Of a DNA stretch of 9,045 nucleotides, positions 1 to 5,153 are shown piece after piece. The notes under the pieces were generated by a model that was given only the letters and a program-made list of their open reading frames with translations, did not search any database and was not told the DNA's origin. Position 1 is the stretch's first letter. Every line of letters begins with the position of its first letter. This DNA is from Verrucomicrobiota bacterium (GTDB taxonomy: Bacteria > Verrucomicrobiota > Verrucomicrobiia > Verrucomicrobiales > Akkermansiaceae), in the NCBI GenBank assembly GCA_026397695.1, contig JAPLUJ010000484.1:1-9045 (forward strand). The letters are read 5' to 3'. Both the position numbers and the translations under genes were made by a program.

Positions 1-464
1 ATGGCCAGATGATGGCCCGTGGCATCGCGGCGAAACTGGCACAACTCCGGCCGGAATCCGCCGCCCTGTTCAAGGCGAATGGCGACAAGGTGGTGGCGAT
101 GTTGCAAGGGCGCATGGCCGGTTGGAAAACCAAGCTCGCGGGCAGAAACATCAAGTTCGTCAGTTATCATCCGGACCTAGTGTATTTCGCAGCCCGCTTC
201 GGCCTGATCCAGGTGGGAACCATCCAGCCGAAACCCGGCATCGAACCCGGTCCGCGCGACATCCAGGCGCTCGCCGCCGCCATGCAACAACACGGGGTGA
301 AACTCATCGTCAAGGAGAGTTTCTATAGCGACCGCATTCCCAACCAACTCGCCGGGATGACCGGCGCCAGGGTGGTCAACATCCCGATCATGGTGAACGG
401 CACGCCCGCCGCCAAGGACTACGTGTCCCTGATAGATACCCTCGTCAACGCCTTCGCCCCATGA
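1..464 (+). CDS. Metal ABC transporter substrate-binding protein (ZnuA/TroA family), C-terminal part, 5' end outside window
   Basis: This is the C-terminal half of a cluster A-I periplasmic or lipoprotein metal-binding protein, which captures Zn2+ or Mn2+ and delivers it to the permease encoded just downstream. The frame is open from the window edge, so the ATG at 9 is internal; the residues around it read like the domain after the usual HxWLDP motif. Visible family features are the SYHPD segment carrying a conserved metal-ligand His, followed by FAARFGL, then the PG-EPGPRDI stretch, a KESFYSD strand and a final helix. The stop overlaps the start of the ATPase gene by ATGA, so the two are translationally coupled. 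The signal peptide and first metal ligands are off the window. Zn versus Mn cannot be decided from this piece. Confidence 0.88.
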   Translation, partial: GQMMARGIAAKLAQLRPESAALFKANGDKVVAMLQGRMAGWKTKLAGRNIKFVSYHPDLVYFAARFGLIQVGTIQPKPGIEPGPRDIQALAAAMQQHGVKLIVKESFYSDRIPNQLAGMTGARVVNIPIMVNGTPAAKDYVSLIDTLVNAFAP

Positions 465-1138
465 TCTCGCTGCGCAATGTTTCGCTAGGCTATGGCGGCA
501 ACGCCGTGCTCGAAGGCGTCACCCTCGCGGTGGCCGCCGGTGACTTCCTCATCATCGGCGGCCCGAATGGCGGCGGCAAAACCACCTTGTTGCGAGCCAT
601 CGCCGGCCTGCTGGAACCGCTGGCCGGAACCATCGAGCGCGGGCACACTCGCTTCGGCTATGTGCCGCAGCATGCCAGCGTCGAATCGGCCCTGCCACTG
701 ACCGCCATGGAGATGATAGAACTCGGAGCATCCGCCCGTGAGCCATGGTGGAAAACCCTCGTCACCCCGCGCGCGTCGTTCCATCTCCAGGCCTTGCGTG
801 ATTGTCAGGCGGAGGCAATCGCCGGCCAACCGTTCGACTCTCTATCAGGCGGCCAGCGTCAACGGGTGCTGCTCGCCCGGGCACTGGCGTGCGCGCCGGA
901 TTGCCTGTTACTCGATGAACCGACGGCCGGGGTGGATCGCCCGACGCAGCATGCCGTGGCGGCGATGCTCGGCGACCTGCAACGGTCGTCCGGTCGCGCG
1001 GTGGTGCTGGTGACCCACGAGTTTCCGCCATTCCGGGACGTCGCCGGACGCTTCTACTGGGTGCAGGACGGCGTGCTGGATGAACTCACCGCCAGAGATT
1101 TCGATTATCGTCACGACAACCCCGCCTCCTCCATCTGA
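461..1138 (+). CDS. Metal ABC transporter ATP-binding protein (ZnuC/MntB type)
   Basis: This 225-aa cytoplasmic ATPase subunit powers metal import. All nucleotide-binding motifs are present: Walker A GPNGGGKTT at residues 34-42, Q-loop Gln70 (YVPQH), signature LSGGQRQR at 128-135, Walker B LLLDEPTAGVD at 149-159 and the H-loop THE at 185-187. The length is somewhat short for the family (about 230-270 aa), with little beyond the H-loop domain. The start is fixed by the ATGA overlap with the binding-protein gene, and its stop shares one base with the permease ATG (TGATG), so the three genes form one operon. Family membership is certain; the substrate is inferred from the cluster A-I binding protein and ABC-3 permease on either side. 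Confidence 0.94.
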   Translation: MISLRNVSLGYGGNAVLEGVTLAVAAGDFLIIGGPNGGGKTTLLRAIAGLLEPLAGTIERGHTRFGYVPQHASVESALPLTAMEMIELGASAREPWWKTLVTPRASFHLQALRDCQAEAIAGQPFDSLSGGQRQRVLLARALACAPDCLLLDEPTAGVDRPTQHAVAAMLGDLQRSSGRAVVLVTHEFPPFRDVAGRFYWVQDGVLDELTARDFDYRHDNPASSI

Positions 1139-2010
1139 TGCCTGAAACATTCCTCTTTGGCAAGGCCCTCGGGGCCGCCGTCATGATCGGTGTGCTCTTG
1201 CCCATCGTCGGCCGCCACCTGATCCTCGGCCGCGCGGTTTTGTTAGGGCTGGCGCTTCCCCAGATCGCCATGGCGGGCATCGCCTTCGTATTCTTCGGCG
1301 CATCGCGGCACTGGCCGTGGGCGGAATCACTCACCGAGGAATCAACCAAGGCGCTGGTCGGTTCCCTGATGTTCGGGCTTCCCGGCCTGCTGCTCATCGC
1401 GACTCCGTGGAAACGTGGCACCCGCATCAGCGAAGCATGGCTGGCGGTGGTGTATCTCACCTCGGTTTCCGCGACCAACCTGATGCTGGCCACCGATGCC
1501 GTGGGCGAAACCTATCTGGGTGATTTGTTTCACGGCCGCTTGCTGTTCATCGGGGAGTCCGAGTTGAAGCTGCTAGGCATCACCCTGAGCGCGGGCTTCC
1601 TGTTCCTGTTCGCGTTCCGGCGGCGGTTGCTGCTTACTCTCACCGACCCCGACTTCGCCGCGGTCGCCGGGCTCGCCGTCGGCGCCTGGACCGTCGCCGC
1701 GATGGTGGTCAACGGCATGGTCATCGGCATCACCGTGGCAACCGCCGGCCCGCTGGTCGCCTTCGGCTTCTTGGTGCTGCCGGTTCTAACAGCCGCGACC
1801 TTCGCCCGCAGCCTGCGCGCCAACCTGTGGCTGGCGATGGCCGCCGGGTTGATCATCGCGCTCGCCGGCTTCTGGTTGTCCTATCACTATGACTTCCCGC
1901 TCGGCGACTCGGTGGTCGCCACCGGCTGCGCGCTGCTTCTGTTAGCCCGCGTGTTGCATCCGGTCTTCTCTCCAGTCGCAGCGACTCGCAGTGAGACGCC
2001 GGAAACATGA
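1138..2010 (+). CDS. Metal ABC transporter permease (ABC-3 family, ZnuB type)
   Basis: This 290-aa polytopic inner-membrane protein has about eight hydrophobic segments. The first is followed by a GRHLILGRAVLLGLALPQ stretch (residues 25-42), matching the ABC-3 region in which most homologues have ALxHA; here ALPQIA is found instead. The stretch from residue 178 on (AGLAVGAWTVAAMVVNG) through the following GPLVAFGFLVLPVLTAATF segment is the typical late core that contacts the ATPase and lines the path. The start codon is in a TGATG junction with the ATPase gene. The C-terminal tail after the last membrane segment is short and unremarkable. Bases 1669-1716 recur as a 45/48 match at 3475-3522. 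Zn, Mn or Fe substrate is not decided by the sequence. Confidence 0.92.
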   Translation: MPETFLFGKALGAAVMIGVLLPIVGRHLILGRAVLLGLALPQIAMAGIAFVFFGASRHWPWAESLTEESTKALVGSLMFGLPGLLLIATPWKRGTRISEAWLAVVYLTSVSATNLMLATDAVGETYLGDLFHGRLLFIGESELKLLGITLSAGFLFLFAFRRRLLLTLTDPDFAAVAGLAVGAWTVAAMVVNGMVIGITVATAGPLVAFGFLVLPVLTAATFARSLRANLWLAMAAGLIIALAGFWLSYHYDFPLGDSVVATGCALLLLARVLHPVFSPVAATRSETPET

Positions 2011-2081
2011 TTCCCTTATCCGGCAAGTTGTCGGGAGCGGATCTGGACATCGAGTTTCCGCCCGGCATGGCGGAGGAGTGA
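2007..2081 (+). CDS. Possible 24-aa mini-ORF coupled to the permease gene
   Basis: An ATG overlaps the permease stop as ATGA, the same coupling style used upstream in this operon, and opens a 24-codon frame ending at TGA 2079-2081. The peptide is mildly acidic, with a LDIEFPPGMAEE end, and no membrane segment. It is either a real tiny protein, a remnant of a once longer fourth operon gene, or chance. Nothing in the sequence identifies a function. The coupling is the only support, so confidence is low. Confidence 0.2.
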   Translation: MIPLSGKLSGADLDIEFPPGMAEE

Positions 2082-2097
2082 GCCGATGGTTTGAGCG

Positions 2098-2133
2098 AAA
2101 CGCCGAGACGCGGAGGGCGCGGAGAAAAGCGCT
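2098..2133. repeat. Possible dispersed intergenic element (GAGACGCGGAGGGCGCGGAG block)
   Basis: A purine-rich block built on CGGAG/GCGGAG units lies in the 350-base gene-free stretch 2011-2362, just before a row of hairpins. Similar strings are, from memory, frequent between genes in Verrucomicrobia and related phyla. Only one copy is seen in this window, so the repeat call rests on recollection and should be treated as tentative. Apart from the mini-ORF, this block and the hairpins, nothing else is recognisable in 2011-2362. Confidence 0.3.
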
Positions 2134-2157
2134 GAGTGGTTCGGTGAAAATTGGAGA

Positions 2158-2262
2158 ACAGCCATCCTGGCTGTTTGGGAGTCCGGGCTTCCAGCCTGGA
2201 TTTTTCTGTATGGACGAACCCGGCAGGCAAGATGCCCGCCGTCCGTGACGGGCTGGAAGCCC
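2158..2262. repeat. Three-hairpin intergenic repeat cluster
   Basis: Three small palindromes follow one another: a perfect ACAGCCA-TCC-TGGCTGT hairpin (2158-2174), GGCAGGCA-AGA-TGCCCGCC with one mismatch (2222-2240), and perfect GGGCT-GGA-AGCCC (2250-2262). In addition GGGCTTCCAGCC at 2185-2196 is the exact inverse of 2251-2262, so the whole unit can also fold as one larger stem enclosing the middle hairpin. It lies between the metal-uptake operon and the toxin-antitoxin pair. It could act as a bidirectional transcription stop or be a REP-like mobile hairpin element; there is no T-run after any stem, so an intrinsic terminator is not clear. Confidence 0.6.
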
Positions 2263-2362
2263 ATCCCACGATCACCCAGTCAGCGGCTATGCAGGGAAAA
2301 AGTAGTCATAGACGCGCCGCTTGCACCTTTACAGAACGGAAAGATCCGGGTAAGGTGCCGCC

Positions 2363-2647
2363 ATGAGCACATTCACTGTCATTTTGGAACCGTCGGCGGA
2401 CGGCACGCTGCATTTGCCCGTACCTGCCGAGTGGCGGCATCAGACGATCCGGGTGAGGGCGGAGCTGGAACCCGTGGACTCCGAGACGAAAGCTGCACCC
2501 GTTTCCACGGATCGAAAGGGTTCCGGCTGGTTCAATGGCGAAATCCAGATGTCCCCGAAGGCTCCCAAACCAGGTTGCCTGCAAGGATTCCGGATGGCTG
2601 CGGACTTCGATGCGCCGCTTGAAGACTTTAAGGAATATACGGCATGA
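2363..2647 (+). CDS. Antitoxin of a VapBC-like toxin-antitoxin pair (DUF2281-like C-terminus)
   Basis: This 94-aa protein lies directly upstream of a PIN-domain toxin and overlaps it by ATGA. The N-terminal 35 residues look like a short beta-rich DNA-binding/dimerisation fold (FTVILEPSADGTLHLPVP). The C-terminal tail DFDAPLEDFKEY (residues 81-92) matches the pattern seen at the end of DUF2281-type antitoxins, where the tail binds and blocks the PIN toxin. The start at 2363 is preceded by a weak purine stretch (GTAAGGTG). By family precedent it neutralises the toxin and represses its own operon; no operator was identified. The pair looks intact and in frame. Confidence 0.75.
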   Translation: MSTFTVILEPSADGTLHLPVPAEWRHQTIRVRAELEPVDSETKAAPVSTDRKGSGWFNGEIQMSPKAPKPGCLQGFRMAADFDAPLEDFKEYTA

Positions 2648-3030
2648 ACCTGTTGCTGGATTCTCATGCGCTGATCTGGTTTCTGGAGGATGACCCGCGC
2701 TTGTCGCCGCCCGCCCGCGCAGCCATTGGAGAACCGGCCAACCACCGCTTCGTCAGCGACGCGACTGCTTGGGAAATGGGCATCAAACACGCGCTCGGCA
2801 AACTGGACCTGCCGCTGCCCTATGAAGACCTGTTTCCCGGCCGGCTTGAGGAGTTGGGTTTCCACATGCTGCCGATCATGCACGTCCACCTATACCAGAC
2901 GATCCGTCTGCCCCGTCACCATGGCGATCCATTTGACCGGCTGATCATCGCCCAAGCGCAAGTCGAAGGCATGACGCTCGTAAGCTGCGATCCGCATTTC
3001 CCGGCCTACGGAGTGCCGATTCTCTGGTAG
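2644..3030 (+). CDS. PIN-domain ribonuclease toxin (VapC family)
   Basis: This 128-aa PIN domain is of full length for the family. The expected acidic residues are all visible: Asp6 in LLLDSHALIW, Glu44 in TAWEMGIK, Asp98 in HHGDPFDRLIIAQ and Asp116 in LVSCDPHF, and the protein ends with the typical YGVPILW. Such toxins cleave tRNA or other RNA with Mg2+ or Mn2+ and stop growth when the antitoxin is lost. It is translationally coupled to the antitoxin gene by ATGA. The stop codon lies at the very start of an inverted-repeat cluster (3027-3086). The RNA target cannot be read from the sequence. Confidence 0.9.
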   Translation: MNLLLDSHALIWFLEDDPRLSPPARAAIGEPANHRFVSDATAWEMGIKHALGKLDLPLPYEDLFPGRLEELGFHMLPIMHVHLYQTIRLPRHHGDPFDRLIIAQAQVEGMTLVSCDPHFPAYGVPILW

Positions 3031-3086
3031 GTGTTCACGAAAACCGCCTTGTTCACGGAAACGTGAACACCTACGATTTCGTGAAC
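3027..3086. repeat. Nested inverted repeats at the 3' end of the PIN toxin gene
   Basis: A perfect 13-bp inverted repeat (GTAGGTGTTCACG at 3027-3039 with CGTGAACACCTAC at 3062-3074) overlaps the toxin stop codon. Inside it GTTCACG-GAAA-CGTGAAC (3051-3068) forms a 7-bp hairpin with a GNRA loop, and TTTCGTGAAC at 3077-3086 is the exact inverse of GTTCACGAAA at 3033-3042. The 7-mer thus occurs four times, two in each direction, allowing competing folds. It may be a processing or termination structure for the toxin mRNA, a protein-binding cluster, or the edge of an inserted cassette. No T-run follows. Confidence 0.8.
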
Positions 3087-3161
3087 AGGTGGGCGGAAAT
3101 CCGGGCTTCCGTGGGCAAGTGAAATATGGTGGACTGCCAGCAGTTCCGAGCCAGATCGCCG

Positions 3162-3260
3162 ATGCCTAACTTCATTTCCGAGGACCAGATCGAACAGGCG
3201 ATCCTGTAGCGGCTGCAATTCGTCCATGGTGATGATGTGGAGAATTTCCACACGGATGGC
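3162..3260 (+). pseudogene. hsdR: N-terminal scrap of type I restriction enzyme subunit R, copy 1
   Basis: From the ATG the frame reads MPNFISEDQIEQAIL, then a TAG stop, then RLQFVHGDDVENFH. This matches the pattern of the extreme N-terminus of HsdR proteins, which commonly begin with FISEDxIEQAxLQRLQxxHGYDxLNC. The TAG stands where Gln is usual (CAG to TAG). Only about 33 codons are present; no nuclease or helicase motifs and no hsdM or hsdS follow, and the frame runs on into an unrelated phosphatase scrap. The identification is from memory of the family, without an alignment. A second copy is at 5079-5153. Confidence 0.65.
3167..3230 (+). repeat. 64-bp direct repeat, left copy (partner 5085-5148)
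   Basis: This copy aligns without gaps to 5085-5148 with 58 of 64 bases identical, and the first 25 bases are perfect. The differences fall on all codon positions, as expected for unselected sequence. The repeat brackets phosphatase scrap, permease scrap, nucleotidyltransferase module and phosphatase remnant, about 1.92 kb from repeat to repeat. Confidence 0.9.
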
Positions 3261-3413
3261 ATGAGCCCGGGTGTGCTCACTCTTGCAGAAGCCTACTCCC
3301 ATCTCATCGTCGAGTGGAACCATCAACTCGAAAAACCCGAAGGGCTGTTAGGCCAGTTCGCGGGCAACCACACCGGCATCGGCTGGACCGGCACCAGCCA
3401 CACCTCTGACTGA
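3261..3413 (+). pseudogene. Alkaline phosphatase fragment: late segment with the third Zn-ligand His
   Basis: This piece continues the frame of the preceding HsdR scrap. It reads as a helical stretch (LTLAEAYSHLIVEW), then NHTGIGWTGTSHTSD and a TGA stop. The GTSHTSD motif is typical of bacterial PhoA-family phosphatases; its His corresponds to the late Zn ligand (His412 in E. coli numbering). The family protein continues well beyond this point, but here it stops at once. The same region is exactly what the phosphatase pseudogene at 4454-5032 lacks. It has no start of its own and cannot be active. Confidence 0.65.
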
Positions 3414-3474
3414 GGCGGGCGGTGGATGGCATGCGCCCCCGTGCAATGACCATCACTCGCGAGAGCGAGGTGCA

Positions 3475-3533
3475 GGGCTCGCCGTCGGGGCCTGGACGGT
3501 TGCCGCGATGGTGGTCAACGGCGGATCATCGGC
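3475..3533 (+). pseudogene. Short fragment of an ABC-3 metal permease gene
   Basis: Bases 3475-3522 match 1669-1716 of the intact permease gene at 45 of 48 positions without gaps, and the likeness continues a few bases (ATCATCGGCA) across a small indel to about 3533. Translated in the matching frame it gives GLAVGAWTVAAMVVNG as in the permease. No other part of that gene is present here. The left side is marked by a small CTCGC-GAGA-GCGAG hairpin (3456-3469), the right side by a run of eight A (3534-3541). It is a non-functional scrap, either copied from the local gene or left from a close paralogue. Confidence 0.8.
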
Positions 3534-3560
3534 AAAAAAAATTGGCTGCAACGCGATCTA

Positions 3561-4142
3561 TCAGGAACCTTCGCTTTGCCTCACCTCTTGCAACAACATC
3601 TTGAGATGGCTGAGGATTTCGGGAGACTCTTTCAACTCTACCAACGGTGTGAGATGTTCCCAAATGTGCTTCCAATCCAGGTTTCCGGTGCCTTGGCGGA
3701 CGAGTATGCCTCGAAGGTCGATGCGATCCTGCGGGCGATCCGCGAACGCTTTCATGACGATGAGATCCTCGGCGGTGCAAGTGCGCAGCCTGATGTCCGG
3801 AGCATATTCGACCAGAATCGAGCGCCCGACTGCGGTCTCTTCGAATGGCAGCCCGGCCAGCGCGATGTCGATTCCTATTCCCGAGGCAGTCTGGAGCAGA
3901 AGCACCCGATACATCAATGCGAACTCCCGCGCGTCCGCCCGGCGTGGCGTGTAATGGGCGAGAAGTAAATCCACAAAAGGCACTTCATTGCCAAAACCGG
4001 TAAGCAGCGTCAAATCCATGTCTTTGGTAAGTCGGGGCTCGCTCCATCGCTGGATCGCAAGTCCGCCGATGAAACAAAAATCCCAACCCTGCGCCTCAAG
4101 AAGGACCTGCAATTCCGCTGCTTCTTCGACGAGATCTTTCAT
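3561..4142 (-). CDS. AbiEii/AbiGii-type nucleotidyltransferase (putative toxin-like enzyme)
   Basis: This is a 193-aa protein when started at the ATG that overlaps the upstream gene stop (ATGA at 4142-4139); the frame extends further upstream, but that part is the shadow of the upstream gene. It has the minimal nucleotidyltransferase signature: GG at residues 26-27 (CFIGGLAIQRW), the DxD pair Asp41/Asp43 (TKDMDLTLL) and a third acidic residue Asp92 (GIDIAL). The later TAEDLIVMKAFADRPQDRIDL stretch is typical of the AbiEii-like group. Such enzymes add nucleotides to RNA or protein targets. It is paired with a small upstream protein, which suggests a toxin-antitoxin or defence module. It appears intact although flanked on both sides by gene debris. 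Confidence 0.82.
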   Translation of the reverse strand: MKDLVEEAAELQVLLEAQGWDFCFIGGLAIQRWSEPRLTKDMDLTLLTGFGNEVPFVDLLLAHYTPRRADAREFALMYRVLLLQTASGIGIDIALAGLPFEETAVGRSILVEYAPDIRLRTCTAEDLIVMKAFADRPQDRIDLRGILVRQGTGNLDWKHIWEHLTPLVELKESPEILSHLKMLLQEVRQSEGS

Positions 4143-4408
4143 TGAGCCCGCAGTTTTCCAAACCAGCGTTGCTGTTCCACCAACCCGGAGTCCATTTGCG
4201 GAGGAGAATGCTTCAAGGCATCGCGAAACAAGAGATTGGAACAAGCAATCATTGAAGCCGTGTCCGCCGCCCGGATGTCCGCGTCGCGAACCTGTTGGAG
4301 CAACGGCGCGGCGCGTTTCCAGCGGGCGACGTATGCGCGGAGAGCCTCTTTTTCGGTCGCGGTCATGTACAAAGCATAAGGTTTTTGGTCGGTTTGCCAA
4401 GGTGCCAT
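4139..4408 (-). CDS. Small helical partner of the nucleotidyltransferase (putative antitoxin)
   Basis: This 89-aa protein is rich in charged, mostly helical sequence (TEKEALRAYVARWKRAAPLL) and ends with SGLVEQQRWFGKLRAQ. It has no membrane segment and no classic helix-turn-helix that I can see. Its stop overlaps the nucleotidyltransferase start by ATGA, so the two are made together. Two starts are possible: Met1, or Met15 (position 4366), which would leave a 75-aa protein starting MTATEKEAL; neither has a good ribosome-binding site. The order, small protein then nucleotidyltransferase, fits an antitoxin or activity-controlling partner, but that is inference from context only. Confidence 0.7.
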   Translation of the reverse strand: MAPWQTDQKPYALYMTATEKEALRAYVARWKRAAPLLQQVRDADIRAADTASMIACSNLLFRDALKHSPPQMDSGLVEQQRWFGKLRAQ

Positions 4409-4453
4409 TTGCCGGCTCGCCCCGGTCGTTGATTTCTCACCAATTCCCTCAAG

Positions 4454-5032
4454 GTGTTTTGTGTTTCGAATGAAAAGCCGGTCATTCCTCCGCGTATCGC
4501 ATCCGCCAACTCGATGGTCACCGACTCCGCCGCCGCCTCATCGGCATGGGGGGGCGGCCAGCGCGTCAACAACGGTGCGATCAACGTGGATCCCTCCGGC
4601 AAGGAAATCACGCCCATCGCCGCCATCCTGAAAAAGAATTGCAATGCGCGCATCGGTCTGGTGACCACCGCCACCGTCACTCACGCGACACCTGCGGGCT
4701 TCGCCGCCTCGATATCATCCCGCGGCAACGAAAACAGCATCGCCCCGCAGTATCTCAATCGCGTGGATGTGATCCTCGCCGACGACCCACCGTTCCTCCT
4801 CCAAGTGGAAGGCGCGCGCGTCGATCACGCCGCGCACCTCAACGACATCGCCGGGCTGTTAGGCGACCAACTCGCCTTCGATGACGCCCTGGCCGCGATG
4901 CTCGCGATGATCGCCGGACGCGATGACATCCTCATCGTGGTCACCAGCGACCACGGCAACGCCAATCCAGGACTCAACGGCATGGGCAAAAACTCCGAGG
5001 TCTTCGGCCACATGATGGAGATTTTCGGTTAG
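4454..5032 (+). pseudogene. Alkaline phosphatase remnant with missing N-terminus and internal segments
   Basis: The open frame (GTG start, 192 codons) carries real PhoA-family motifs: the nucleophile region SMVTDSAAASSAW (Ser25), VTHATPAGF (His77/Thr79), VEGARVDHAAH (Glu119, Asp124, His128) and VTSDHGNANPG (Asp166, His167). The N-terminus with the signal peptide and first metal Asp is absent. The long segment usual between QYLNRVDVIL and FLLQVEG is reduced to a few residues near position 110. After GLNGMG (178) the protein jumps to NSEVFGHMMEIFG, the usual extreme C-terminus, skipping the late His region. All gaps keep the frame. The missing late region exists separately at 3261-3413. Intact relatives are secreted Zn/Mg phosphomonoesterases; this one cannot be active. 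Confidence 0.78.
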
Positions 5033-5078
5033 ATGTGGCGGTGGTCGCCTGGAGGTCATGGGCACATCTACTATCGCC

Positions 5079-5153
5079 ATGCGTTAACTTCATTTCCGAG
5101 GACCAGATCAAACAGGCGATCCAGTAGTGTCTGCTGTTCGTCCATGGTTATGG
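5079..5153 (+). pseudogene. hsdR: N-terminal scrap of type I restriction enzyme subunit R, copy 2
   Basis: This second copy reads NFISEDQIKQAIQ, TAG, CLLFVHGYGL in the plus strand. One extra base after the ATG (ATGCGTTAAC against ATGCCTAAC in copy 1) breaks the start frame. The TAG stands at the same codon as in copy 1. It follows the phosphatase remnant directly and overlaps, antisense, the last codons of the ion-channel gene. Its HGYG end is closer to the usual HsdR HGYD than copy 1. It is a non-functional scrap. Confidence 0.62.
5085..5148 (+). repeat. 64-bp direct repeat, right copy (partner 3167-3230)
   Basis: This is the right-hand member of the direct repeat pair, same orientation, 91% identical by hand count. 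It overlaps the 3' end of the minus-strand channel gene (stop at 5108-5110), whose last codons are therefore repeat-derived. Confidence 0.9.

Noticed and set aside
1086..1493. 135-codon open frame opposite the ATPase and permease genes
   Set aside because: It is antisense to clear ABC transporter coding sequence; long antisense frames are usual in high-GC genes.
3006..3326. 106-codon open frame on the minus strand across the inverted repeats and HsdR scrap
   Set aside because: It reads through the palindromic cluster and the antisense of recognisable HsdR and phosphatase motifs, and shows no protein-like pattern of its own.
3534..3541. Run of eight A, T-run on the minus strand after the nucleotidyltransferase stop, as an intrinsic terminator
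   Set aside because: No convincing GC-rich stem precedes the T-run on the minus strand.
4143..4400. N-terminal extension of the nucleotidyltransferase frame up to 4400
   Set aside because: This part is Arg/Gly/Pro-rich shadow of the 89-aa upstream gene in another frame; the ATGA overlap at 4142 gives the natural start.
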